A DNA stretch of 64,000 bases from Flavobacteriaceae bacterium (GTDB taxonomy: Bacteria > Bacteroidota > Bacteroidia > UKL13-3), in contig SHWZ01000005.1 in the NCBI GenBank assembly GCA_009693575.1, forward strand, positions 19,082 to 83,081, given 5' to 3'. Positions 1 to 8,965 of this stretch are shown here, in pieces. Both the position numbers and the translations under genes were made by a program. The notes beneath the pieces were generated by a model. It was not told where the DNA came from, did not search any database, and worked only from the letters and a program-made list of their open reading frames with translations. Numbering within the stretch: position 1 is the stretch's first letter; each line of letters opens with the position of its first letter.

Positions 1-710
1 CTTGCGGAGCGGCTGAACGGGAAACAGCTTTGGACGCTTGGAGAGATGCATTGGCGGGAGATCCAGTTTCAGCTTTTGGCGGAGTGGTAGCTTTTAATAG
101 GGAAATAGATGCGGCTGTTGCAAAGGAAATTGACAGTATATTTTTTGAGCTACTGATTGCTCCTGCATTTACCAATGAGGCAATTGAAATTCTGAAATCA
201 AAAAAGAACAGAATTGTATTGAAGTTGAAGAAATTTTCGCCAGCCAAATACCAACACAAATCATTGCTAGGGGGCGTGTTGGTGCAGCAAAAAGATATTT
301 TTCAAGAACAAAAGACACACCTTAAAACGACTACAGAAAAGGCACCAACCGAAGCAGAAATAAATGATTTACTCTTTGCTTTGCGATTGGTGAAACATAC
401 CAAAAGTAACACCATTGTGTTGGCAAAAAATAGACAGCTGCTAGGCAGCGGCTGCGGAATGACTTCGAGGGTGGATGCATTGAAACATGCTATCAAAAAA
501 TCCCAGGAATTTGGTTTTGATTTGAAAGGTGCTGTGATGGCAAGCGATGCTTTTTTTCCTTTCCCAGATTGTGTAGAGATAGCGAATGAGTCGGGGATAA
601 AAGCAGTGGTGCAGCCAGGCGGTTCAGTGAAAGACCAACTTAGCATTGACTACTGCAATCAACACCAAGTGGCCATGGTGTTCACAGGCATCAGGCATTT
701 CAAACATTGA
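1..710 (+). CDS. purH: PurH, bifunctional AICAR transformylase/IMP cyclohydrolase, C-terminal part
   Basis: Partial gene. The reading frame is open from base 3, so the ORF-track TTG at 30 is not a start. The visible ~235 residues are the C-terminal part of the AICAR formyltransferase domain, which transfers a formyl group from 10-formyl-THF to AICAR in the next-to-last step of IMP synthesis. Diagnostic stretches are VSAFGGVVAFNREID, GSGCGMTSRVDA, a SDAFFPFPD segment and the terminal FTGIRHFKH, which matches the usual PurH ending. The IMP cyclohydrolase half lies upstream of the window. The stop overlaps the next start by one base (TGATG), so the two genes are probably translationally coupled. 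Cytosolic enzyme. Confidence 0.96.
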   Translation, partial: CGAAERETALDAWRDALAGDPVSAFGGVVAFNREIDAAVAKEIDSIFFELLIAPAFTNEAIEILKSKKNRIVLKLKKFSPAKYQHKSLLGGVLVQQKDIFQEQKTHLKTTTEKAPTEAEINDLLFALRLVKHTKSNTIVLAKNRQLLGSGCGMTSRVDALKHAIKKSQEFGFDLKGAVMASDAFFPFPDCVEIANESGIKAVVQPGGSVKDQLSIDYCNQHQVAMVFTGIRHFKH

Positions 711-1615
711 TGGGAAAAGTAGAACTTTTTTTTAATAAAAACCTTCCTTCGCGGGTTGATGAAATATATGACCCGCTCTTCGATGACAAGCAACTAAAAG
801 TATATGTCAAGCGTGATGATCTGCTGCACCCACACATAAGCGGTAACAAATGGCGGAAGCTAAAATACTTGCTTATGCAAGCAGAAGTGGAGAGCAAAAA
901 GCATATTGTTTCTTTTGGAGGGGCTTACTCCAATCACTTACCTGCTTTGGCTGCAGCCTGTCATGAACTTGGGTTTGATTCAACGGGCATTATACGAGGA
1001 GAGGAACTGAATGATGAAAGCAATGCACAGCTTTCATTCTGCAAAAAAAAAGGAATGAACTTGATTTTTGTGGGGCGGGAAAAGTATAAAAATAAAAAAC
1101 AAATTTTTGATGAATTTTTGGCATGGACACCAACCTCGGACAACCATTTTGGACAAAGCAGCACTACACTATTTGTAGACGAAGGAGGCTACTCCATATT
1201 GGGAGCTAAAGGTTGTGAAGCAATCATTGATGAGTTGGAATGTGAATATGATCATATAATTCTACCTGTAGGAACCGGAACTACTTTGGCAGGCATGGAG
1301 AATGCTATAAATCTATCAAAGACAAAACTTCACGGTATCGTAGTTTTAAAAGGTGCTGAATACTTGGCTGAGCAGATAAAGATATTAGCACCAGAAAGTA
1401 CTAATTGGCAATTGCACCATCAATTTCATGCCGGTGGCTTTGCCAAGGCTACAAAGGAACTTCTAAAATTTATCCAAACAAAACAAATGGTTTGGAATAT
1501 ACCTTTTGAACCTGTTTATTCGGGCAAGATGGCCTTCGGGTTTTATAGGTTGGCAAGTGAAGGATTGTTTGAAGAAGGGACAAAGGTGCTGATGGTGCAT
1601 ACGGGAGGACTTTAA
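710..1615 (+). CDS. PLP-dependent ACC deaminase / D-cysteine desulfhydrase family enzyme
   Basis: A 301-residue fold-type II PLP enzyme. The predicted PLP-binding lysine is about K47 in ISGNKWRKLKY, and FGGAYSNH near residue 69 matches the substrate/phosphate loop of the family. A later glycine-rich LPVGTGTT would bind the PLP phosphate. Members act as 1-aminocyclopropane-1-carboxylate deaminase or D-cysteine desulfhydrase, and sequence alone does not separate the two. I chose ATG at 710, which overlaps the purH stop by one base, over the track's TTG at 707. The coupling to purH looks like genomic packing and gives no clue to function. Confidence 0.85.
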   Translation: MGKVELFFNKNLPSRVDEIYDPLFDDKQLKVYVKRDDLLHPHISGNKWRKLKYLLMQAEVESKKHIVSFGGAYSNHLPALAAACHELGFDSTGIIRGEELNDESNAQLSFCKKKGMNLIFVGREKYKNKKQIFDEFLAWTPTSDNHFGQSSTTLFVDEGGYSILGAKGCEAIIDELECEYDHIILPVGTGTTLAGMENAINLSKTKLHGIVVLKGAEYLAEQIKILAPESTNWQLHHQFHAGGFAKATKELLKFIQTKQMVWNIPFEPVYSGKMAFGFYRLASEGLFEEGTKVLMVHTGGL

Positions 1616-1686
1616 GTTAGTGACTCGTCCTAAAAAAAGTTTACAGTTTGCTCAACAAGGCTGATAAACAATTACCGAGTTAGCTA

Positions 1687-2280
1687 ATGGACTATTCCTA
1701 CCTTTGCACTGTGCACGATATCGAACCCTATTTTAACTGGCGGAACTTGTATACGAGTGAGAACGACCCTCGCTCACCTTACTACAAAAAAAAGCACAAC
1801 GAGTTTGAATACCACAATAAAATTTACAACTTCCTTATTCACCCACAATGGGATGAGTTTGGCTCAGCTACTTTATACTTGAAACTTCTTTTTGTAGATT
1901 ATGCAGAAGGATATGCCGTTATTGAATTCATCGGCGAATGGAACGATGCTGTGAACAACGACATCATGTGGTTAAAGCGGGAAGTGCTGGAGGTGCTGGC
2001 TACAGAGGGTATCGCTAAATATATACTCATTGGTGAAAACGTAATGAACTTTCATAGCTCCGACGATTGCTACTACGAAGAATGGTTTCAGGAGGTGGGT
2101 GATGGTTGGATTGCTGCCATCAATTTCAAGAAACATGTGCAACAGGAATTTGGTAATGTGAATGTTGACTACTATCTCAATTTTGGCGGCGAACTGGACA
2201 CCATGAATTGGCGTATACTTACTCCTCAATTGTTGTTTGAACGGGTGAGCTGGGTAATGGGTAGTCGGCTGGGAGCTTAA
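1687..2280 (+). CDS. Conserved hypothetical protein, 197 aa
   Basis: Soluble, acidic and aromatic-rich protein without signal peptide or membrane segment. It reads as a genuine gene: start MDYSYLCTVHDIEPYFNW, a central IEFIGEWNDAVNNDIMWLKREV segment and a KYILIGENVMNFH strand followed by acidic residues. The overall pattern resembles unknown-function proteins widespread in Bacteroidota, but I recognise no named domain. It is preceded by 71 bp of non-coding sequence after the PLP enzyme. A TACCTTTG string inside codons 4-6 resembles a -7 promoter box but also simply encodes Tyr-Leu-Cys, so I kept the ATG at 1687. Confidence 0.75.
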   Translation: MDYSYLCTVHDIEPYFNWRNLYTSENDPRSPYYKKKHNEFEYHNKIYNFLIHPQWDEFGSATLYLKLLFVDYAEGYAVIEFIGEWNDAVNNDIMWLKREVLEVLATEGIAKYILIGENVMNFHSSDDCYYEEWFQEVGDGWIAAINFKKHVQQEFGNVNVDYYLNFGGELDTMNWRILTPQLLFERVSWVMGSRLGA

Positions 2281-2526
2281 TTCTAACTCACCATCCTACT
2301 GCCCAGTTAGATCAAAAGTAAAGTAACATGAGACCATAGTTGAATAATCAAGACGTTTTGAAGCCAATTTGCGATAACACTTTATTTGTTTCAAGTTCAA
2401 GGTTACTTTTGTGCGGTGGAGTGAGTGTGAGAATTTGATGATGTGGAAGTGTGTTTAGTTTATTTATCCGAAGCCCTGCATCAAAGATTTTCAAATTAGC
2501 ATCTCACCGAATTACTTAATACTTAA

Positions 2527-3939
2527 ATGTCCTTCTCTCCCCGCCAACCCGACGAAGACCCAGAAACCTTGAAGGCTGTAGAAGCCTTTGAGTTGATGTT
2601 GCAGGGCAAAGGGCCAGCCTATTTTGAAGAAGAGCAACTGGAAGAGATCATAGACCACTACATGATGAAAAGCCAGTTGAAGAAAGCTGAGATGGCCATA
2701 GACCATGCCGAACAAACCTATCCATATAGCACAGGGTTTTTGGTGAAACGTGCCTCCATCAACCTCATGAAAGGCGACCTGAAACAGGCCAACGAATTGA
2801 TAGAAAAAGCCGAAACAATAGAGCCTAACAACCCCGATATTTATTTGCTAAAGGCAGAGCTGGCTTCGCAAAACGATGACTTTGACAAGGTAGAGGAATA
2901 TTTCAAAAAAGCCCTAGCATATACCGACGACAAAAACGATGTGTGCTTTGGTATGGCCGTTATCTACATCAATGCCATGCGGTTTGAAAAAGCCGCCAAC
3001 GTGCTGGAAAAAGTGGTGGAAAACGACCCCGAAAACGAACACGCCATCTACGAACTGGCCATGTGTTACCACGAAAGCGGCAAGCACAACGAAGCCATTC
3101 GCTGGTTCAATAAATTTTTGGATATAGAACCTTACTCACCCTTTGCATGGTTCAACCTGGGAACTGCTTATTCGGCCAAAGGCCAAAATGCCAAGGCCGT
3201 GGAAGCCTACGACTATGCCCTCGTTATTGACGAAACCTTTGCCTCCGCTTGGTTCAACAAGGCCAATGCCCTGTATGAGCAAGGCAAGTATGATGAAGCC
3301 CTCGCCTGCTTCAAAACAGTGATGGAGATTGAGGGCAAGGATGCCACCACCATGTGCAATATTGCCAACTGCTACCATGCTTTAGAGAATTTGGAAGAAT
3401 CGGAAAGCTGGTACCGCAGCACCTTGGAAATGAACCCCAAATATGCCGATGCGTGGTTTGGCCTTGGTCTGTGTGCCGATAGCCGCAACCAGTTTGACAA
3501 AGCGGCATTCCACTACCGCCGTGCCTTGTTGATAGACGGCAGCAACGCGGAATACCTACATGCTTTTGGGGATGTGAACTACGAACTGAACGAAATGCAG
3601 GCCGCCCTCCACTGCTACCAAAAGGTATGTGAACTGGAGCCCGAAAATGCAGATGCCTGGCACGACCAAGGTGTTACCCTCTTTGGCATGGGCCAAGTGG
3701 AAGCAGCTATAGAAGCCCTGCTGAAAGGCATGAAAATATTGCCTCAGCAAACGGAATTCCTGTACCGCATAGCATCCTTTCTTTTAGAAACCGCAGGCCG
3801 CGAAAAAGATGGCCTATTCTGGCTTGAAAAAGCCCTGCTGAAAGAGCCCGAAAAAGCCTATTGCCTGTTTCATTTTGAACCAAGCCTGAAAGACAACCCA
3901 AACGTGGCCGATTTGGTGAAGCGGTTTGAGCGGGGGTGA
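2527..3939 (+). CDS. Tetratricopeptide repeat protein
   Basis: A 470-residue protein made almost entirely of TPR units, with about ten recognisable 34-residue repeats. Examples are AWFNLGTAYSAKGQNAKAVEAYDYAL, AWFNKANALYEQGKYDEAL and AWFGLGLCADSRNQFDKAAFHY. The N-terminal ~50 residues are acidic and not repeat-like. There is no signal peptide or membrane anchor, so it is probably a cytosolic scaffold or cofactor for protein assemblies. The partner cannot be told from sequence. It lies 247 bp downstream of the previous gene and just ahead of gldG, so a role in the envelope machinery is possible but only an inference from position. Confidence 0.88.
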   Translation: MSFSPRQPDEDPETLKAVEAFELMLQGKGPAYFEEEQLEEIIDHYMMKSQLKKAEMAIDHAEQTYPYSTGFLVKRASINLMKGDLKQANELIEKAETIEPNNPDIYLLKAELASQNDDFDKVEEYFKKALAYTDDKNDVCFGMAVIYINAMRFEKAANVLEKVVENDPENEHAIYELAMCYHESGKHNEAIRWFNKFLDIEPYSPFAWFNLGTAYSAKGQNAKAVEAYDYALVIDETFASAWFNKANALYEQGKYDEALACFKTVMEIEGKDATTMCNIANCYHALENLEESESWYRSTLEMNPKYADAWFGLGLCADSRNQFDKAAFHYRRALLIDGSNAEYLHAFGDVNYELNEMQAALHCYQKVCELEPENADAWHDQGVTLFGMGQVEAAIEALLKGMKILPQQTEFLYRIASFLLETAGREKDGLFWLEKALLKEPEKAYCLFHFEPSLKDNPNVADLVKRFERG

Positions 3940-3944
3940 GGGGT

Positions 3945-3952
3945 TAATTTCG
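3945..3952 (+). promoter_or_regulatory. Putative Bacteroidota -7 box upstream of gldG
   Basis: TAATTTCG, one mismatch from TAnnTTTG, lies 25 nt before the TTG start of gldG and immediately after the TPR stop codon. No clear -33 box was found because that region is coding. Confidence 0.35.
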
Positions 3953-3977
3953 CAGCCTCCATTTCACTAACCCAGCC

Positions 3978-5678
3978 TTGGCCAAAAGACCCAACATCCG
4001 TTTTCAATCCCTAACCGGGCTGCTTCTTGCCACAGCTTTGCTGCTGGTTTTGAATTTGCTTTCGCAGCAGTTTTTCCTCCGACTCGACCTAACGGCTGAG
4101 AAGCGTTACACTCTGGCCAAGCCCAGCCGCGACTTGGCCAAAGGCTTGAAAGATGTGGCCTATTTCAAAATATACTTGGAGGGCGATTTCCCGGCAGGGT
4201 ACAAGCACCTGCAAAAAGCCACGTTGGAGATTTTGGAAGAATACCGAGCGTATGCCGGGGCCAATATTGAATTTGAATTTGAAGACCCATTTGAAAAAGC
4301 AGGAACGCAGGAAGAGAAAGATAAAATAACTGAACAGCTATACAAGAAAGGGCTGCAACCCATGCCCGTGAAGTTGGATGAAACAGATGAACTTTCTACC
4401 AAAACTATTATACCCGGTGCTGTGGTCAGCTATCAAGGCAAAGAGTTTCCGCTGAACCTAATGCGACAGCAGTTTTTCCCGGGGGCCAACAACGAAGAGG
4501 AACTGAACAAGAGTGTAGAAAACCTGGAATACTGTATATCGGATGTGCTTCGCAAATGCGTGACCGAAAAGAAGAAACGCATAGGCTTCACTGCAGGCCA
4601 TGGCGAACTGCCACGTGACGAGCTGGCCTCTGCCGCCAATGGGCTGATGGAAAGCTACGACGTGGAACGCATCAAGCTACAAGACCTGCCGCCCGTCGAA
4701 CTAAACAAATATGATGTACTGGTTGTCGCCAAGCCAGATTCTATATACAATCCTTACGAACGTTTTAAACTTGACCAATATGTGATGCACGGCGGCAAGG
4801 TTCTTTGGTTGGTAGAAAATGTGGTGGCCGATATGGATAGCATCAGCCGTTACAAAGAATTTCTGACCCCCACGATAGAAACAGGATTGGAAGAACTGCT
4901 CTTCAAATACGGGGCACGGGTGAACTACAGCCTGCTGAGCGATTTGCAGTGCAACTTTATACCCGTGATAAAACAGATGCAGAACGGGCAGCCCGGGCAG
5001 GATATGGTTCCATGGACATTTTACCCGATACTTTCAAGCACCTCCAAGCACCCCATCGTGAAGAACCTGGAACCTGTGTGGGGGCAGTTCACTTGCACCA
5101 TTGACACAGTGGGCGGCAAGGGCATACGCAAAACGGTATTGCTCAGCAGCAGCGACCACAGCCGCACCCTCAGCAGCCCGGTGATGATTAGTATAAAAAA
5201 CTCGGTGGTGAGGCAGCAAGATGTTGGGCTTTTCAACAAAGCTAACCTGCCAGTATCGGTACTGTTGGAAGGCAAGTTCAAATCCTTTTTTGCCAACTAC
5301 ACCATGGACTCTGTGCCGGCAGAATTGGACTTCAAAAGCGAATCGCCCGAAAGCCGCATGATAGTGGTAGGCGATGGCGACATCATACGAAACCAGGTGA
5401 AACGCAGCACCGGAGAAATATATCCTTTGGGCTACGACCGCTATACCCGCACCACCTTCGGCAACATGAAATTCATACAAAATTGTATAGACTACCTGCT
5501 GGATGGCCACGGCCTGATAGAAGTACGCACCAAAGAGTTTCAGGTGCGATTGCTCGACCGGGCAAAGGTGAAACAGGAACGCTTCAAATGGCAGGTAATC
5601 AATATGGCTTTGCCGCTGCTGCTGCTGTTTGTATTCGCTGGTGCAAACAATGCTGTGCGGAAGAAGAAGTATGGGTGA
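3978..5678 (+). CDS. gldG: GldG-family gliding motility / ABC transporter auxiliary protein
   Basis: A 566-residue membrane protein. It has a TM helix near residues 14-35 (TGLLLATALLLVLNLLSQQ), a long extracytoplasmic ABC_transp_aux-type region (LDLTAEKRYTLAKPSRDL; KKRIGFTAGHGELPRDEL) and a C-terminal helix near 545-560 followed by the basic tail RKKKYG. This is the GldG architecture. In Flavobacterium, GldG works with GldA (ATPase) and GldF (permease) in gliding. The start is TTG at 3978, and no ATG is available before the first TM segment. GldF, often directly upstream of GldG, is not adjacent here, so the permease must lie outside the window. Confidence 0.88.
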   Translation: MAKRPNIRFQSLTGLLLATALLLVLNLLSQQFFLRLDLTAEKRYTLAKPSRDLAKGLKDVAYFKIYLEGDFPAGYKHLQKATLEILEEYRAYAGANIEFEFEDPFEKAGTQEEKDKITEQLYKKGLQPMPVKLDETDELSTKTIIPGAVVSYQGKEFPLNLMRQQFFPGANNEEELNKSVENLEYCISDVLRKCVTEKKKRIGFTAGHGELPRDELASAANGLMESYDVERIKLQDLPPVELNKYDVLVVAKPDSIYNPYERFKLDQYVMHGGKVLWLVENVVADMDSISRYKEFLTPTIETGLEELLFKYGARVNYSLLSDLQCNFIPVIKQMQNGQPGQDMVPWTFYPILSSTSKHPIVKNLEPVWGQFTCTIDTVGGKGIRKTVLLSSSDHSRTLSSPVMISIKNSVVRQQDVGLFNKANLPVSVLLEGKFKSFFANYTMDSVPAELDFKSESPESRMIVVGDGDIIRNQVKRSTGEIYPLGYDRYTRTTFGNMKFIQNCIDYLLDGHGLIEVRTKEFQVRLLDRAKVKQERFKWQVINMALPLLLLFVFAGANNAVRKKKYG

Positions 5679-5690
5679 AAGGGAAGTACG

Positions 5691-5708
5691 TCCCGATAGC
5701 TATCGGGA
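5691..5708. repeat. Perfect 18-nt palindrome flanked by 10-bp direct repeats
   Basis: TCCCGATAGCTATCGGGA is a perfect inverted repeat in the gap between gldG and the DUF4340 gene. It is flanked by exact copies of GGGAAGTACG at 5681-5690 and 5711-5720. Degenerate relatives sit at 25861-25876, 63041-63058 and 63121-63138, which suggests a small dispersed intergenic hairpin family. There is no T-run, so it is not a typical intrinsic terminator. Confidence 0.7.
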
Positions 5709-5829
5709 TTGGGAAGTACGAAGTACGAATGATTCAAATTAAAGCAACTACATCAAGCCTTCATTCGTTCTAACATTGCCCAAACTATTTTACCCAATTT
5801 GCCCAATTCACATACTTTACCTAATAATA

Positions 5830-6834
5830 ATGAAACGCAACCTCATACTACTTCTTCTACTTCTATTGGCTTCGGGAGGCTATTGGCTTTTCAGCAAAGG
5901 ATATTTCTCAAGCAAAAAGCCAGAGTTAAGTGATTTTGCGGTAGCCGACTCCAATAGCATCACCAAGATATTTTTGGCCGACAGGCTAGGAAATACGGTG
6001 ACCTTGGAGCGGAAAGATGAAGTGTGGATGGTAAATGGAAAATTTGAAGCCCACCGAGGATATTTGAAGCAATTGCTACAGACAGTAACCAAAGTGCAAG
6101 TGAAAAGCCCAGTGCCTAAAGAGCAATTTAACGGGGTGGTGAAGGACATAGCTGCCCAGCATGTTAAAGTAGAAATATACCAAGACAACGAATTAGAGAA
6201 GACCTACTATGTGGGCAACAGTACCCTGGACCGAATGGGAACTTATATGCTCATGGACGGCAGCAGCTCTCCCTTTATATGTGAACTGACAGGGTTTGAG
6301 GGTTTTCTTACCCCTCGCTACATAACCAACGAACTCACATGGCGAAACAAGTGCATTTTCAATGTGCCATTGGAAAAGGTGAATAGTGTTTCTCTTAACT
6401 ATACTGACAGCCCCAGCTTAGGTTTCACACTTACATGGAGCGGCAATACTTTTCAGCTCAATGATGGCTTTGGCAAGGCAAATTCTTGGATTGTAGATAC
6501 AGGTATGGTGCATTACTATCGTGGTTTGTTTGCAGGTGTTTATGCCGAAGCTTTCGGCACTGTGGAGTCCAGTGAAAATGTAGATTCTATCAGGAAATCA
6601 AAGCCCTGGTGTCTCTTGACAATTAAAAGCAACGAAAGGACTAGTTCCCTAGCAATCTATAAAAAGGGAGTAGACATACGTACCAAGATGCAGTACGATA
6701 CCCAAGGCCGCCCTAATGGTTTCGATACAGAACGATACTATGCCTTCCTGAATGATGTCAATGAACCGATGCTAATTCAGGATTATGTGTTTGGAAACAT
6801 ACTGCGAAGGGCTAGAGATTTTGTAAGGAAATAA
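5830..6834 (+). CDS. DUF4340-type exported protein, partner of GldG
   Basis: A 334-residue protein with an N-terminal signal anchor (MKRNLILLLLLLLASGGYWLF) and an extracytoplasmic region resembling DUF4340. The pattern includes IFLADRLGNTVTLERKDEVWMVNG and a KTYYVGNSTLDRMGTYM motif. DUF4340 proteins are commonly encoded next to GldG-like ABC auxiliary proteins, which fits the position. I moved the start from the track's TTG at 5776 to ATG at 5830 because the hydrophobic leader begins right there. The role is inferred to be part of the same GldG-type transporter on the periplasmic side. The substrate is unknown. Confidence 0.75.
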   Translation: MKRNLILLLLLLLASGGYWLFSKGYFSSKKPELSDFAVADSNSITKIFLADRLGNTVTLERKDEVWMVNGKFEAHRGYLKQLLQTVTKVQVKSPVPKEQFNGVVKDIAAQHVKVEIYQDNELEKTYYVGNSTLDRMGTYMLMDGSSSPFICELTGFEGFLTPRYITNELTWRNKCIFNVPLEKVNSVSLNYTDSPSLGFTLTWSGNTFQLNDGFGKANSWIVDTGMVHYYRGLFAGVYAEAFGTVESSENVDSIRKSKPWCLLTIKSNERTSSLAIYKKGVDIRTKMQYDTQGRPNGFDTERYYAFLNDVNEPMLIQDYVFGNILRRARDFVRK

Positions 6835-6882
6835 ATATGCATTTTGTGTGTAAAAATCAGTTACGTGGATAATACAACTTCT

Positions 6883-6890
6883 TAACTTTG
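6883..6890 (+). promoter_or_regulatory. Bacteroidota -7 promoter box for the PurF-like gene
   Basis: TAACTTTG matches TAnnTTTG exactly and ends 17 nt before the ATG at 6908. The -33 element is unclear. Confidence 0.55.
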
Positions 6891-6907
6891 CAGCCACAAC
6901 ATATCCT

Positions 6908-8797
6908 ATGAGCGACCCAATAAAACATGAGTGTGGAATCGCACTCATACGCCTGCTTAAACCCCTTGATTATTATAGGCAGAAATATGGCTCATCGTTG
7001 TATGGCCTAAAAAAGCTGTACCTGCTGATGGAAAAACAACGCAACCGCGGCCAGGACGGTGCAGGGGTAGCCACCATCAAACTTGATCCAGAGCCAGGAA
7101 GCCATTATATAAACCGTCACCGCAGCTACGAAAGCAATGCGGTAACCGATATTTTTTCTGAGATTTATAGGCAGATGCCCACCGATCAAGCAAAACTTGC
7201 CGATTCAGATTGGTTGAAGCAAAACGTACCCTATATGGGTGAACTGCTGATGGGTCACCTTCGCTACGGCACACATGGAAGCAATAGTGTAGACAAATGC
7301 CACCCAATGATTCGGGACAATAACTGGATGAGCAGAACATTGGTTCTTGCAGGTAATTTTAATCTTACTAATGTAGACGAGCTTTTCAATACTTTAGTAG
7401 AACTTGGGCAACATCCGATAGAGAAAGGTGACACAGTTACAGTACTTGAGCGTATAGGCCATTTCTTGGATGAAGAAGTACAAGCAGAGTTTGAAGGATA
7501 TAAAAGCAAGGGATTCGACAACCCACAAATAACCCAATTGATAGCGGACGGTATTTCGGTAGAGAAAGTCCTGAAACGAGCAACTAAAAAATTTGATGGA
7601 GGCTATGCTATTGCAGGTATGATTGGCCATGGAGACGGATTCGTGATGCGTGATCCCAACGGCATTCGCCCAGCATATTACTACCATAACGACGAGATAG
7701 CTGTGGTGGCTAGCGAACGCCCTGCTATACAAACGACATTCAATCTTCAATACGAAGATATTTTGGAAGTGCCGCCTGGGTCAGCTCTCATTATTCGCAA
7801 AGATGGAAGGATTTATGAAGCACAAATAAACCCAGTGGCAGAGAACAAAGCTTGTAGTTTTGAGCGGATTTATTTCAGCAGAGGCAACGATGCAGAAATA
7901 TACAAGGAGCGAAAAATGCTTGGAAGATTGATTTCACCTATTGTGTTAAGTGCGGTCGACCACGACACGCAAAGCACCGTCTTCAGCTATATCCCTAACA
8001 CTGCCGCCACCTCCTTTTATGGTATGATAGACGGGGTGCTTTCTTATTTGGATGAATATAAGCGACAGGCTATAATGAACCTAGGGGGCAACATCACCGA
8101 AGAAAAGCTGACCGAAATATTAAGCCTGAAACCACGAAGAGAAAAGATAGCTGTGAAGGACGTAAAGCTTCGCACTTTCATAAGTGATGATACAAGCCGT
8201 GATGACCTAGTAGCACATGTCTACGATGTCACCTATGGTATCATTCGCTCTGGCAAAGACAATTTGGTAGTAATTGACGATTCCATTGTGAGGGGAACCA
8301 CTCTTAAAAACTCCATCATTCGAATCCTTGACAGACTAAATCCCAAACGTATCATTATCGTTTCATCTGCTCCGCAAATCAGATACCCGGACTGCTATGG
8401 TATAGACATGAGCAGGTTGGGTGAATTTGTAGCATTTCAGGCCATGATAGCCTTGGTGAAGGAAAGTGGCCAAGAGGATTTGCTAAAAGAAACATATGAC
8501 CGATGCAAGATGATGCTTAGCATTCCGAAAGAGAACAATGTAAATTTGGTAAAAGCCCTTTATGATCTATTTTCAGCGGATGAAATTACTCGAAGAATAG
8601 CTCAAATAATAACACCTGATGATGTGAAAGCAGAAGTACAGGTTATTTATCAAACTATTGAAAATCTCCATATAGCTTGTCCTAAAAACCTCGGTGACTG
8701 GTATTTTTCTGGTAATTACCCAACTCCAGGGGGAAATAAGGTTGTAAATAAAGCTTTCATCAACTTTATGGATGGTGTGCATGAAAGGTCGTATTAA
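6908..8797 (+). CDS. purF: PurF-like amidophosphoribosyltransferase, long Bacteroidota form
   Basis: A 629-residue class II glutamine amidotransferase plus phosphoribosyltransferase. The likely nucleophile is Cys9 in HECGIAL, which would need N-terminal processing or an internal Cys arrangement. RNRGQDGAGVA and LLMGHLRYGTHG follow as in Ntn glutaminases. The PRPP-binding signature VVIDDSIVRGTT is near residues 453-464. The reaction is glutamine + PRPP to phosphoribosylamine, the first committed purine step. It is longer than the classic ~500-residue PurF, with an insert after the glutaminase core and an extended C-terminus. Long paralogues of this kind occur in Bacteroidota beside a standard PurF, so this copy may be a paralogue. 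Confidence 0.85.
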   Translation: MSDPIKHECGIALIRLLKPLDYYRQKYGSSLYGLKKLYLLMEKQRNRGQDGAGVATIKLDPEPGSHYINRHRSYESNAVTDIFSEIYRQMPTDQAKLADSDWLKQNVPYMGELLMGHLRYGTHGSNSVDKCHPMIRDNNWMSRTLVLAGNFNLTNVDELFNTLVELGQHPIEKGDTVTVLERIGHFLDEEVQAEFEGYKSKGFDNPQITQLIADGISVEKVLKRATKKFDGGYAIAGMIGHGDGFVMRDPNGIRPAYYYHNDEIAVVASERPAIQTTFNLQYEDILEVPPGSALIIRKDGRIYEAQINPVAENKACSFERIYFSRGNDAEIYKERKMLGRLISPIVLSAVDHDTQSTVFSYIPNTAATSFYGMIDGVLSYLDEYKRQAIMNLGGNITEEKLTEILSLKPRREKIAVKDVKLRTFISDDTSRDDLVAHVYDVTYGIIRSGKDNLVVIDDSIVRGTTLKNSIIRILDRLNPKRIIIVSSAPQIRYPDCYGIDMSRLGEFVAFQAMIALVKESGQEDLLKETYDRCKMMLSIPKENNVNLVKALYDLFSADEITRRIAQIITPDDVKAEVQVIYQTIENLHIACPKNLGDWYFSGNYPTPGGNKVVNKAFINFMDGVHERSY

Positions 8798-8907
8798 TTC
8801 TGTTTGCCAGAATCAATATTAAAAGAATATTAATCATTGTGTTACGTGCAATAAATGGAATTGCACTTTGCAAATTCCTGCCAAACCTTACATGAGGTCT
8901 GATTTAA

Positions 8908-8940
8908 TTTGGGAAGTGTTTGGGAAGACATCTACTTTTG
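8908..8940 (+). promoter_or_regulatory. Bacteroidota -33/-7 promoter
   Basis: TTTG at 8908-8911, a 21-bp spacer and TACTTTTG at 8933-8940 form a good match to the Bacteroidota consensus. It lies 25 nt before the secreted protein start at 8966. Confidence 0.6.
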
Positions 8941-8965
8941 AAGTTCAAAGTAAGAAAAAACAACT

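Noticed and set aside
1696-1703. TACCTTTG as promoter
   Set aside because: Lies in codons 4-6 of a well-formed gene and simply encodes Tyr-Leu-Cys; shifting the start would cut the likely N-terminus.
2281-2526. Possible small RNA or terminator between the 197-aa gene and the TPR gene
   Set aside because: Only a weak CTAACT/AGTTAG pairing without T-run; nothing else recognisable in this 246-bp gap.
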